Positions 29,501-37,144 of a DNA stretch of 64,000 nt are shown here, piece after piece. Under the pieces are notes generated by a model. The model saw nothing but the letters and a program-made list of their open reading frames with translations, was not told where the DNA came from and ran no database searches. Numbering within the stretch: the stretch's first letter is position 1; each line of letters begins with the position of its first letter. Origin of the DNA: Granulicella aggregans. Lineage in GTDB: Bacteria > Acidobacteriota > Terriglobia > Terriglobales > Acidobacteriaceae. The translations under genes and the position numbers were made by a program. The stretch is from positions 806,001 to 870,000 of the forward strand of contig NZ_JACHIP010000003.1 in the NCBI RefSeq assembly GCF_014203275.1. The letters are read 5' to 3'.

Positions 29501-29564
29501 TCGAGTTATGTCGACCGTTGAAGGTTGATTGAGGGCTCGCTTTCGCGCTTGCGTCAGCCTGCAT
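23505..29564 (-). CDS. Giant secreted glycine-rich repeat protein with Ig-like and IPT/TIG domains
   Basis: About 2019 residues from ATG 29564 (GGAG five bases upstream). After a long N-terminal export signal (hydrophobic ALLGLCVLVASISAFQPVLL), five modules of ~270 residues follow, repeating every ~810-840 bp. Each has a beta-strand 'GATLTVGGGSTVTV' part, SINADGQGYV, SAGGSYGG, DLGSGGGSRCCG, a GGGSGGSV patch and G.GGEAGGGGGR(V/I)A.YYN. Modules 1, 2 and 4, 5 carry FFDTSATN between them. The C-terminal third has two Big_3-type Ig domains (GTVNFLDGTT, GSVTFFDGTT), an MBG-like domain, an IPT/TIG domain and a final beta domain. It is probably a parallel-beta surface or extracellular-matrix protein. 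The conserved Cys-Cys in every module is unusual. Confidence 0.85.
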   Translation of the reverse strand: MQADASAKASPQSTFNGRHNSIHLVKLLSFQELVIGALIPKSWQSALLGLCVLVASISAFQPVLLAQTGNVVISTNTTYPTGTYNLTSLSVENGATLTVGGGSTVTVSGAILVTANSNVVLQSVNNASQVNGTWQGTGVTVNAGSVQVDAGSSINADGQGYVANAGPAGAAAGSSAGGSYGGLGGTGAGTAAGAIYGMAATPTDLGSGGGSRCCGAIAGTGGGAIRLIVSGTLTDNGVISANGGNLVGYQGGGGGGGSVYVTTAGLAGAGVFSATGGTGGEAAGGGGRIAVYYNAAGSSFTGFSASTAVGGSCQTQCSNGTASAGGTGTSAFFDTSATNNNLSVYQSFTIPAGATHSLNAITVQAGATLSIGGGSTINVAGAVTVSGTLVGQAINNSAQVSGSWQGSGVTLHAASVVVNAGGSINADGQGYVAGAGPGGAPSGSSAGGSYGGLGGVGDGVSPGPIYGSTTAPTDLGSGGNTRCCGTIPGAGGGALTITVSGTLTDNGVISANGGDGVGLQVGGGSGGTVSIQTATLTGSGSVAANAGSGGEAGGGGGRVALYYNTNNGFDTAMVTSNGGASSGGNPGAVGTVYTLGAGSNLTVSDNTTLPPNANLSFNSVTVNNAATLTVGSGTTLASHSVTVTGGGNFTVGGGSTLNISGEVLVTGDSKMVLQSINNAAQVNGAWRGAGVTINAGSVQVDAGSSINADGQGYLASAGPGGALAGSSAGGSYGGMGGSGSGPTPAGPIYGSDTTPTDLGSGGGSRCCGAVAGNGGGAIRLIVSGTLTDNGAISANGANLVGYQGGGGSGGSVWVTTAGLAGLGVFTANGGTGGEAAGGGGRIAVYYNAPTSSFTGFSTSTSNGASCGTQCSNGAASAGAVGTVGFFDTSATNSNLMVDQDLTIPAGTTVAYNSITVQPNAVLTIGGGSTVTVAGSLTVSGTVVAQSINNTALVNGTWQGSGVTLNVAEVVVNANGSINADGQGYVPSAGPGGAAVGTSAGGSYGGAGGTGDGSASAATYGSASLPVDLGSGGGLRCCSTSAGAGGGALFFNVSGTLTNNGTISANGAAIVGYQAGGGSGGTVYVKTAGLSGAGAFTANGGLGGEAGGGGGRVAIYYDAPSSNFTGFSASTASGGGCGTQCTSATASPGSNGTSAFFDTSATNNNLAVYQNFTVPAGASPTYNNVTVQSGALLTIGGGATVTVTKALTVSGTVVAQSANNTAQVNDVWVGSGVAISAGSINVNAAGSLNADTQGYVANAGPGGSPAGTSAGGSYGGLGGVGDGAAPSPIYGSLMLPVDLGSGGGSRCCGTIPGPGGGALLLTVSGTLTDDGVISANGGDGSGLQVGGGSGGSVSIHTAALAGSGSIAANGGGGGEAGGGGGRVALYFNTNGFNLTLATATGGSSDGGNAGAVGTVYIPGPVTSTTALSASSLQLSAGQAASFQAVVTAAPLAPTVPGPTPTGTVNFLDGTTVIGTQALSASQESGTAMAQFQTTALAVGTHSITASYSGGNVEASTSAAQTVSVGQATSATTLGVSAANITAGQAETLTATVTDLTSPAITGSVTFFDGTTSLGNGTLTVSGATGIASLTVRSLGVGSHSITARYGGDTNYIASSSGAQIVTVTGTAQTITFPAIPNHVYGDAPFVLTATASSGLDISYSVVSGPATVVGSTVTVTGVGTVTIQAAQAGNTTYAAATPVSRSFLVSAPGPTLASISPTIGIVGSGATVVTLTGTNFASTDTVQLNGTAVPSTLVSATSLTATLPATFFAGAGTGLITVADSVSKTVTAAATFTVAPAPQFVLSGPSTASSGEQPALNFTLTNPYPFPLAGALTLTFAPVASAKVTGDPAVQFATGGQVIDFSIPANSTATPAVQLQTGTIAGTATVTLAVTSNGADVTPADVAPVVITIPAAVPTLNSARMTKSGETVTVAVVGFSNTREVTQAVFHFTPVAGSLIKDPDVTIDVSAVFARWYGSAPSDAYGSAFTYTQPFTLDSDATSIAGVAVTLTNSVGVSVLLQTQ

Positions 29565-30163
29565 TGGGACTCCATGGTCGAGTGCGTGTACGGCGTGCAA
29601 CCGTGAAACGAGCCCAATCGCGGCGATGCGCTACGACGGGCACAGAACGCAAGGGACACCCGGAATCTTGACCGTTTACCTATTGACCTGGGGGCCGACT
29701 CGGAAAGCCTAACACGACAGGGATTTACTGGAGGCCGATTTGACGGCATATCCGACATTCCCGAAGTGCATTTAAGTAACTAGGCGCCCGGAGCTCAGGC
29801 GTGCCGTCTGCCTCGTTGATTTGGGGCCGGTATAGACGAAAGGCTACAAGCGGATGAGGAGACCGACCTGGTTTCAAGTTTCTCTCTCATTGACATCCAT
29901 TCATATGTCCGCTTACAAGGTGCGTCGATTTGTCACGGCCCATGTGCACCTCGTAAGGGATGCTTCTGGATTCACTCGAAATCGCCAATGCACTCGTTGA
30001 GGCAGACGGGGCTGGTAACGTGCATTGGCCTGATATCGCCAATCGAGCGTATGCGGGTGTCAGGGGCGGAGCAAGAGTGAGTCATCTGCGCCGGTAGGAG
30101 CTTTGAGATTGGTACGGCACGAGGCAAGCCGTATCAACCGGAAGAAACAGGCCGCCCCGATCA
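29565..30163. other. Intergenic region with a complete palindromic repeat
   Basis: About 600 bp with no supported gene. It holds the best-preserved family-2 repeat (29981-30047). Confidence 0.45.
29981..30047 (+). repeat. Palindromic repeat family 2, best copy
   Basis: ATCGCCAATGCACTCGTTGA (29981-30000) faces AACGTGCATTGGCCTG (30017-30032), giving the inverted core GCCAATGCAC/GTGCATTGGC with a ~30-nt centre. It continues into a second small hairpin, TTGGC-CTGATATC-GCCAA (30026-30043). Confidence 0.6.
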
Positions 30164-31594
30164 TCACAGTGAATTGAAGAGCTCTTCAATTTCCTCGAGC
30201 GACCTACCTTTGGTCTCCGGGACGAAGCGATAGACAAAGACCGCTCCAAAAAGACAGATGGCAGCGTAGGCCGAGAAGGTGCCCCCGGTGCCGAGTGCAC
30301 GATTCAGAAAAGGGAAAGAGTACGTAAGCGCAAAAGATGAGGCCCACAGTGCGGCGACAGCGATCGAAACTGCGAGCCCGCGGACACGATTCGGAAAGAT
30401 CTCTGCGATGAGAACCCAGGTGATTGGCGCTAGCGAGACGGCATAGCACGCGATCGCACTGAGCGTGAGGATGAGAACAGCCGGGCCGCGCATGCCGCGT
30501 GAGTAAGCAAACGCAGAGAGAAGGTGGGAGACACCTACTCCCAGAGTGCCGAAGAGCATGATGGAGCGCCGGCCAAAGCGATCGACGCAAGCCATGGCGA
30601 CGATGGTGAAGACGAAGTTGATGGCACCGGTGATGACGATGTTGAAGAGTATCTCGTTAACGCCATAGCCGGCGCTCCGGAAGACTTCCTCCGCATAGTT
30701 GAAGAGGATGTTGATGCCGCTCCATTGCTGGATGACAGCGAGTGTGATGCCGATCAGCAGGACTCGGCGCAGGCTGGGGGCGAATAATTCGCGCCAGGCG
30801 ACGCGGGACTTCGTTTCATGATTCAGACCCTCATGGATAGTAGCGACCGAGTGATCGGCATAGCCTGGTCCGCCGATCCGATTGAGGGTGAGGCGGGCCG
30901 CAGATTCGAACCCATGCACCATCTGCCAGCGTGGGCTCTCGGGAATCAACAGCGTGGCGAAGAAGAAAATCACACCAGGAAGCGCGACTGCGGTAAACAT
31001 CCAGCGCCATCCATACTGCACGTTCCAAGATTGTTCGAGCGCGAGAGCGCTGGCACCTTCTACAACTTTGCGTGCGATGGCGAAGTTAGCAACCTGGGCC
31101 ATCAGGATTCCGCTCACGAGAGCAAGCTGATTGAGGCTGATAAGCTTGCCACGCCATTGCGAAGGACTGATCTCCGCAATGTAGGTTGGACACACATTGG
31201 ACGCGAGTCCAATCGCTACGCCACCAGCGATCCTCCAAAAGATAAACGCGACGAAGCTATAAGACCATCCGGTAAGCAACGATGAAAGAGTAAAAAGTAA
31301 GGCAGAGCAAAGAAGGGTCTTCTTTCGCCCCGCCGAATCGCTTAATTTGCCTGCGGCGAGCGAGCCAAGCAGGCAGCCTATAAGAGCACAGCCATTGGCC
31401 CAACCGACCTGAAACTCCGAGGTGAGATGGAAGAAAGACTCGTAGAAGGGCTTGGCTCCGCCGATCACTACCCAGTCGTATCCGAAGAGAAGTCCCCCAA
31501 GCGCAGCGACGGATGCGATACCCCAGATGTAGCCGGCGTTCAGCTGCGTATTGACGTCTCCTGTATCCGTAGCTGGCGAGTGTACGGTCTGCAT
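30164..31594 (-). CDS. Sugar porter, major facilitator superfamily
   Basis: A 476-residue, 12-helix transporter from ATG 31594, one base after the stop of the upstream DUF5107 gene. It has sugar-porter signatures: GLLFGYDWVVIGG in helix 1, DSAGRKKTL (loop 2-3), IPESPRW after helix 6, QQWSGINILFNYAEEVF in helix 7, DRFGRRSIML (loop 8-9) and PETKGRSLEEIEE at the end. It should import a monosaccharide by proton symport. Its place at the end of the TonB/GH59 operon suggests galactose or a related sugar released by the hydrolase (inference). Confidence 0.9.
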   Translation of the reverse strand: MQTVHSPATDTGDVNTQLNAGYIWGIASVAALGGLLFGYDWVVIGGAKPFYESFFHLTSEFQVGWANGCALIGCLLGSLAAGKLSDSAGRKKTLLCSALLFTLSSLLTGWSYSFVAFIFWRIAGGVAIGLASNVCPTYIAEISPSQWRGKLISLNQLALVSGILMAQVANFAIARKVVEGASALALEQSWNVQYGWRWMFTAVALPGVIFFFATLLIPESPRWQMVHGFESAARLTLNRIGGPGYADHSVATIHEGLNHETKSRVAWRELFAPSLRRVLLIGITLAVIQQWSGINILFNYAEEVFRSAGYGVNEILFNIVITGAINFVFTIVAMACVDRFGRRSIMLFGTLGVGVSHLLSAFAYSRGMRGPAVLILTLSAIACYAVSLAPITWVLIAEIFPNRVRGLAVSIAVAALWASSFALTYSFPFLNRALGTGGTFSAYAAICLFGAVFVYRFVPETKGRSLEEIEELFNSL

Positions 31595-31595
31595 G

Positions 31596-34500
31596 CTACC
31601 GGCCTCTCGTACTCGCAGCGGATTGCTGCACCAGTCTGCTGAGATTCTGTGCGGCCACATGGTTGATGTCGAGCGATTGGACGATCTGCAGCAGGCGGCC
31701 GGCCTCAGCAAAGTTGCGCATACCGAAGCGTGCCTGCGCTTCGAGGAACGTGGCTTCGATCTTATTGCGTTGCCCGAGATCTTCCTCAAAGAGCAGCATC
31801 GTTGGCAGCGATGTAGCGAAGTAATCAATGGCGGGCAAAGTGGAGTGAAGCTCCTCGGCGAAGTCGAAGATGTTGCGCATTAGATCTTGCGCTGCCGCCT
31901 CCTCACCAAGCATGGCGAGCGATAGCCCAGTCCACAGGGTCGCAGTTGAGACGGAGCGCACGCTCATCTGCTGGAAATCGCCGGTCTGTCGTGCAGCGCG
32001 CTGCCACCAGTCGCGGGCTTGGCCATTCTCACCGGCCATGTGGAAGGCCATACCGAGCCAGTAGTAGATCTCACTCTGATTGACGAGTAGATGTCTAGCT
32101 TCGCCTAGATTCTCCGGGGTGTGCAGCGCGGCGGAGAAGCGCTCGACCGCGATACGTGGATCTGATTGCACGAGCGCATCCTGTCCAAGCACCAGATTGG
32201 CGCGAATGTATTGGTCAAGAACGAGACCTTCGCCTCCCTCCCACGCCTGGAAGGGACGCGATGTTAGAAGGTCGAGGGCTTCGCTCGAACGGCCTGCCTG
32301 ATTGAACAGGGTTGCGAGCTCGACAGAGAGATCGTTGCGGCGAGCGGTCAGGTCTGGGCGATTGAGTAACTCTTTGAGCCTGAGAACGGGATCAACCCCG
32401 ATACGCTTCCAGAGCTGGTCACGCTCGTAGAAGATGCGGGCGTCTGCCGGATTTGCGGCCAGGGCGCGTTCATAAGCTTCACGCGATCTCTTCCCATCGC
32501 CCTGCACGTTGAAGTAGGCGACGCCGAGGTTTCTCCATACCGTCGCAAAGGAGACTCCGAGCTTGAGTGCTTGTTCCCATGCGGCAATCGCCTCCTGGTG
32601 ACGGCGCCGGTCGTAGAGAAGGTTGCCAAGATAGTAGGAGGCCATTCCATCTCCAGCCGTTGCAGCCTGCTCGAGAATCAGCATCTCCTGAAGCGTGCTG
32701 GGAAAACAGTATCGTGGATCAGCGCTCTGTGCTTTCGCACTGCAGGAAGCGGCCAGGCTAACATCACCCACCGTCCTGTAACAGTGGGCAAGCGTGTAAA
32801 GAGCGATCGGATTCGAACCATCCAGGGCTTCACTCGAAGAAGCGGTTAGAACAATAATTGCCTCGGCGAAGAGTGCACAGCGCATCAGATCGGAGGCAAG
32901 CGCGAGACGCTTGTATCCGTCAGCGGGGACGATGCCTTCAGCAAGAAAGAGCGACCAACTGTCGAGCCGATCAAGTGTGCGTGTTTCTCCGAGTACTTGT
33001 TCAGCTTCGACCGAGTTACCTGTGCGTTCAAGCGCAACAGCAAGAAGGTTCCTTAGATTGAGATCGTCGGCGTTCATGCGCAGCGAAACGCGTGCGTGCT
33101 CGACGGCAAGAGTCCAGTCTCCGCGTGAGGCATCAATCTGCGAGAGTGCATGATAGCCAGGTCCGCGCCATGCTGCATTCCATGTTGCTTTGTAGAAGGC
33201 CTTATACGCTGCGTCCTCTTCCCCGAGATAGCGGCATACGAGGCCAAGCGTGTAATAAGGCTCCCCGTCATACGGGTTGGGGTTGAGTTCCGTAAGTCTG
33301 GCAATCGATCGCTCCAGATGCACTTTGGCTTGGACTAACTCACCGCGCTGCAGATGCCAGCGCCCCATCGCATGGCTAGCGCGAGCATCGTTGGCATCCC
33401 TGCGCAGGCACTCCCGCCAGTAGTCTTCAGGACGGCGCGTTGCGTGACGATATTGCTCGAGGTGCATGCCGATCAGGAAGAGTTGATCGGCGCTGGAAAC
33501 ATCTGCAGGCAGCGGGGGCTCAACTGCCGGTGCAGGCTCTACCGCCTCGACATAGCCAGCAGGTTGATGGGCGTAATGCAGGAGACGCTGCGCCCCCTGA
33601 TAGATGGATACGTCCAGGTCTTCCATTGAGACGCTTCGAGGTAGTCTTTCTACGAAGAAAAAGGGGTGACCGACTGTCAGGTCTTGCTCCGCAGAATAGA
33701 GCGTCTGGCCACCCGCTTTAACTTTTACCGAAGCGGCCGGTCGATCGCTGGTCACGGAGATGCCGAAACGGGCTACGCCGTCTTTGACGGCAATGCTTAG
33801 CGCGGCATCGCAGCTTGCCTGAACCGGAGGGCCGATCTCACGGATCGGATACCAGAATTGGCTGAAGGTCTTCGTCTCTCCCGAAGCAAGAAAGGAGAAG
33901 TCCGGCTGATTATCGGTATACACACCAGCCATCAGCTCGATGTAGGGGCCGTCGTTATCGGTGAGATTTCGGTCCCAGAGATATCCAAAGTCATGATTGC
34001 CCCACGTCCACTGCTTCTTGCCCGGAGCAATGTGGTGGTTCGCGTAGTGCACGAGGCCGGCACGCGCTGCGTGGTCATATCCTCCGACAAAGTCGCCTTC
34101 GCTTCCAAGGACCATGTAGCTCGTTGGCACAGGGATATTGGCGTACCAACTGAGATCATTCGCTGCGTAGCTACCGTCCGGGATGTGGTGGCGCGGCATC
34201 TCTTCAGCCGGAACGCCATCCTTTGCGCGTCCCGCATAGTCGATACCGTAGTAAGTCCCTTCGCAAAGGGGAAACTTACTGATGGCACGCTTGGCATGGT
34301 CCGCGACGTACTTCGCGTCGGGCGGGAAAAAAGATTGATAGTGCTCGTGGACGCGCGTGGCGACGTTGGCCCACCACAAGAAGGTCTGCGTGAGAGGAGT
34401 GGGATTGTAGAGGCGAGCCTTCAGTTCGAGATAGGACTTGCCGGGATGAAGGCATACTCCGTGCATCCCCTTCAAGCCGCTCATACGATCCACATCGCTG

Positions 34501-35015
34501 CACCAAACGGTCACGCTTCCATCGCTGTGCCGTTCGATGTCGATATCGACAGGCATGAACGTGGCCGGACGATGATGCTGCGGCCAGTTGAACTCAACGC
34601 CCCCTGATGCCCAAGGGCCAGCGAGACCCACCAGGGCAGGTTTGATCACGTTCTGACGGTAGAAGAAATCGTAGCCGTTCCTCTTGTCGAGACCGATGTG
34701 AATGCGGCCGCCGATCTCCGGAAGAATCATCACACGGATTGATTCGTTTTCGATATGCACCGCCTGCCACTGATGCTGCACAGGCTCAACGGCAACATGG
34801 TCGATCACGGGCAAAGGGTAGACACGTCCGCTGCTGCCCTGGTAGACACGCTTCTCCAGAAAGAGCGGATTTACATCCGGAAGGTCCGGCATATAACTGC
34901 GCATGACAACTGGCTCCTGCCAGGCGCGCACAGCGTAACGATGTTGCTCCGCCGGAGCATCGGGCAGATGAAGCAGCCCCTCTGACTTACCCTCTGTGCC
35001 GGTTTTTTCTTGCAT
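31596..35015 (-). CDS. DUF5107 domain protein with TPR repeats
   Basis: A 1139-residue protein without a clear signal peptide. The first ~400 residues match the DUF5107 carbohydrate-binding-like beta-sandwich (MILPEIGGRIHIGLDKRNG, SGGVEFNWPQHHRP, GKKQWTWGNHDFGYLW); the remainder is TPR-type helices (ASHAMGRWHLQRGELVQAKV, YYLGNLLYDRRRHQEAIAAW). Such proteins accompany sugar-utilisation genes in many soil bacteria, and the fold is related to galactose mutarotase-like sandwiches. It overlaps no neighbour but is coupled to the MFS gene (1-base gap) and lies 66 bp after the GH59 gene. A role in glycan sensing or in mutarotation is inference. Confidence 0.85.
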   Translation of the reverse strand: MQEKTGTEGKSEGLLHLPDAPAEQHRYAVRAWQEPVVMRSYMPDLPDVNPLFLEKRVYQGSSGRVYPLPVIDHVAVEPVQHQWQAVHIENESIRVMILPEIGGRIHIGLDKRNGYDFFYRQNVIKPALVGLAGPWASGGVEFNWPQHHRPATFMPVDIDIERHSDGSVTVWCSDVDRMSGLKGMHGVCLHPGKSYLELKARLYNPTPLTQTFLWWANVATRVHEHYQSFFPPDAKYVADHAKRAISKFPLCEGTYYGIDYAGRAKDGVPAEEMPRHHIPDGSYAANDLSWYANIPVPTSYMVLGSEGDFVGGYDHAARAGLVHYANHHIAPGKKQWTWGNHDFGYLWDRNLTDNDGPYIELMAGVYTDNQPDFSFLASGETKTFSQFWYPIREIGPPVQASCDAALSIAVKDGVARFGISVTSDRPAASVKVKAGGQTLYSAEQDLTVGHPFFFVERLPRSVSMEDLDVSIYQGAQRLLHYAHQPAGYVEAVEPAPAVEPPLPADVSSADQLFLIGMHLEQYRHATRRPEDYWRECLRRDANDARASHAMGRWHLQRGELVQAKVHLERSIARLTELNPNPYDGEPYYTLGLVCRYLGEEDAAYKAFYKATWNAAWRGPGYHALSQIDASRGDWTLAVEHARVSLRMNADDLNLRNLLAVALERTGNSVEAEQVLGETRTLDRLDSWSLFLAEGIVPADGYKRLALASDLMRCALFAEAIIVLTASSSEALDGSNPIALYTLAHCYRTVGDVSLAASCSAKAQSADPRYCFPSTLQEMLILEQAATAGDGMASYYLGNLLYDRRRHQEAIAAWEQALKLGVSFATVWRNLGVAYFNVQGDGKRSREAYERALAANPADARIFYERDQLWKRIGVDPVLRLKELLNRPDLTARRNDLSVELATLFNQAGRSSEALDLLTSRPFQAWEGGEGLVLDQYIRANLVLGQDALVQSDPRIAVERFSAALHTPENLGEARHLLVNQSEIYYWLGMAFHMAGENGQARDWWQRAARQTGDFQQMSVRSVSTATLWTGLSLAMLGEEAAAQDLMRNIFDFAEELHSTLPAIDYFATSLPTMLLFEEDLGQRNKIEATFLEAQARFGMRNFAEAGRLLQIVQSLDINHVAAQNLSRLVQQSAASTRGR

Positions 35016-35081
35016 GCAATTTTCACCCTTCTCAGCTTTACTGCAGTTATGCAGTCGTTTGGTTCCGAGACGTTCAAGATG

Positions 35082-37064
35082 TCAATTCGGAGTGACTTTG
35101 AGATTGTCGAACTCTGCCCTGGTCCAGCCAGTGCCGATGGCAAACATACCACGCGTGTGGTCTTCGTCGTCCGCGGAGAAAAGTTGTTTACCGTTCACGG
35201 TCGCACTGACGGTCTTGCCTGAGAAGTGCAGTTCCAGATGCTGCCATTGCTTCGACGGAAAGCCGATCTTGCCAGCCGCAAGGGCGTGAGTGGGCTTTTT
35301 GTAGATAGAGGAGTTCAATTGCCAGCGGCCATTCTCAAAGAGGCTGAGAATGTAACCACTTGGCCAGAGCGCCTTGCCATCCTGAAAGACGTCCGCAGAA
35401 TCGACACGACCCATCAGGGTGATCGGACCATCATCGACGAAGCGGGCATCCACGGAGACGGTGTAGTCGCGCCAGACGACATCGCCTGCCAGCGTGAAGG
35501 GGTCCGGAAGAGGCGACCAGGGAATGGGCTTCTCGGTGATGACCTGCTCAAGGCACTTCCCTGCCCTGCCTGTGCATGGATGCACTTCGAAGGCTCCATC
35601 CTGATCTGAAAGATACTTCGGTGCACGCGCAAGCGGCGTGCCCTCAAAGTCATCACCGTAAGGCATGGGAAAGGCTGCGGGCGCGGGCGGCTGTGCTGTT
35701 CCCTTATGTTGCCCGGTGGTGGTGGTCAGCGAATAGAGAGAGTCCGGATCGAACTTATATTCGTAGACACCATTCGTCACTGGCACATCTGCAACATGCT
35801 CGAACGACTTAGAGCGATTGGTCTGCCAGATGTGTACAACTCCAGTCGAAAGACCATTCTTGAGTTCGAAGCGCACCTGCTGTGGTTTTGTCGCGGCAAT
35901 TGTTTCGAGCACGGTGCTCCAGTTTTTTCCATCAGTTGACCTCAGCGTAACGAAGCTCCCCTTGCCAGAGAGCGTTCCGGAACCCGTGTCGAGATATTGC
36001 CAGCCTGGCTGCGCAAACTGGGTCGTATGCGCGGTCACCCAGATTGTCGATTGCACATCATAGTGGCCCGACCATGGAGTATTCGCATACATGAGGCCCG
36101 AGTTTGGCGCGGCAAGAATGTCGTAGTAAGAGGTGATTGGACTCCAGATTTCAGTCTTGGTCAGGGCACCCTCCAGGTAGTTTCGGTTGTAGACCGTAGC
36201 AAGAATCCGGCCGCCTGGGTTCCAAGTACGCTGCAGGATCGGTCCGCTCCCAGGGTTGGGCTGATCTTCGCTAGACCACAGAGGTTTCCCGGAGTTTCGC
36301 GCGGCTTCCGTCGTGTTGAGCTTGCCGTTGTCCTGGGGATAATGGGATCCGATCGCGGCAACCGCTTCTCGCAGTTCAGGATCGCTCTGCATCGCTTTCG
36401 CGACCTCCCATTGTTCTCCATCTTTCGTCTCGTCCTGGTCGCAGCAGACGATCTTGGTCTCGAGGTGTGCAGCATCGAGGGCTCGGCGCAGCTCCTTCAC
36501 GTAGGCGGCATCGTACTTGCGCTCATTCCAACTGCCCGTGTACGCGATGTCGAGCCCATATTTCGTCTTGGCGCCGGCGATGAAGTCGGCCATGTACTGC
36601 GCCATATCCGGCGAGTAGAGTTTCCCGTTCCCGATCCACCCTGGAGCACCCCACGGCAGTGTGTCAAGGATGATCTTGGGATTGCGCTTTCTCGCTTCGA
36701 GCATCAACCACCACTCATAGCCGCGAGTGTAGTCTCGATCCGTACGAGAACGCATATGACTCGGCTCAGATCCATCGGTCGAGTTCACATCTCCGCCGAC
36801 CTCGACCTTGAGATGCTGTAGCGAGGCGCCGTAGCCAAGCTTGAAGAGATAGTCGAGTATCTGGCTTCTCTGCGGTTCCGGGTAGTCGACAAGCAGACGT
36901 GAAGAAGCCCCTGCGCTGAGGGCTCCGATACCTTCGAAGACGCGGCCTTTGCTGGTTCCATCGACGATGACAGATTGCTGCGACCACACCGGTGCGACTG
37001 AACAGGGGGATACCGCAATGCAAATCAAAGCCACAAGGCCGAACAGATTCTGACGTACTCGCAT
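35082..37064 (-). CDS. GH59-like galactosidase (galactocerebrosidase family), secreted
   Basis: 660 residues from ATG 37064 with AAGGTAAGG upstream. A signal peptide (LFGLVALICIAVSPCSVAPV) is followed by the GH59 TIM barrel: FEGIGALSAGASSRLL at the start, acid/base Glu ~181 in GSWNERK, and nucleophile Glu ~266 in LWSSEDQP. A beta-sandwich and a C-terminal lectin-like LamG domain (~480-660) follow, as in human galactocerebrosidase. GH59 enzymes hydrolyse beta-galactosides; the natural bacterial substrate is not known. It follows the TonB receptor and an internal terminator in the operon. Confidence 0.88.
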   Translation of the reverse strand: MRVRQNLFGLVALICIAVSPCSVAPVWSQQSVIVDGTSKGRVFEGIGALSAGASSRLLVDYPEPQRSQILDYLFKLGYGASLQHLKVEVGGDVNSTDGSEPSHMRSRTDRDYTRGYEWWLMLEARKRNPKIILDTLPWGAPGWIGNGKLYSPDMAQYMADFIAGAKTKYGLDIAYTGSWNERKYDAAYVKELRRALDAAHLETKIVCCDQDETKDGEQWEVAKAMQSDPELREAVAAIGSHYPQDNGKLNTTEAARNSGKPLWSSEDQPNPGSGPILQRTWNPGGRILATVYNRNYLEGALTKTEIWSPITSYYDILAAPNSGLMYANTPWSGHYDVQSTIWVTAHTTQFAQPGWQYLDTGSGTLSGKGSFVTLRSTDGKNWSTVLETIAATKPQQVRFELKNGLSTGVVHIWQTNRSKSFEHVADVPVTNGVYEYKFDPDSLYSLTTTTGQHKGTAQPPAPAAFPMPYGDDFEGTPLARAPKYLSDQDGAFEVHPCTGRAGKCLEQVITEKPIPWSPLPDPFTLAGDVVWRDYTVSVDARFVDDGPITLMGRVDSADVFQDGKALWPSGYILSLFENGRWQLNSSIYKKPTHALAAGKIGFPSKQWQHLELHFSGKTVSATVNGKQLFSADDEDHTRGMFAIGTGWTRAEFDNLKVTPN

Positions 37065-37100
37065 GGCACACCTTACCTTTTGGATGCTCGCTGAATTTTC

Positions 37101-37139
37101 AAAAAAGAATGGCGGGAAGACAGGATGCTTCCCGCCATT
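37101..37139 (-). terminator. Intrinsic terminator between the TonB receptor and GH59 genes
   Basis: On the minus strand a perfect 12-bp stem (arm AATGGCGGGAAG, 37139-37128 with 37119-37108) and 8-nt loop are followed by a short T-run (37106-37101). It lies 5 bases after the TonB receptor stop and 36 bases before the GH59 start, inside the operon. This would lower expression of downstream genes relative to the receptor. Confidence 0.75.
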
Positions 37140-37144
37140 GGAGA

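Noticed and set aside
23727-29528. Many plus-strand frames opposite the giant repeat protein
   Set aside because: Arginine/proline-rich shadows of glycine-rich repeats; they recur with the module period.
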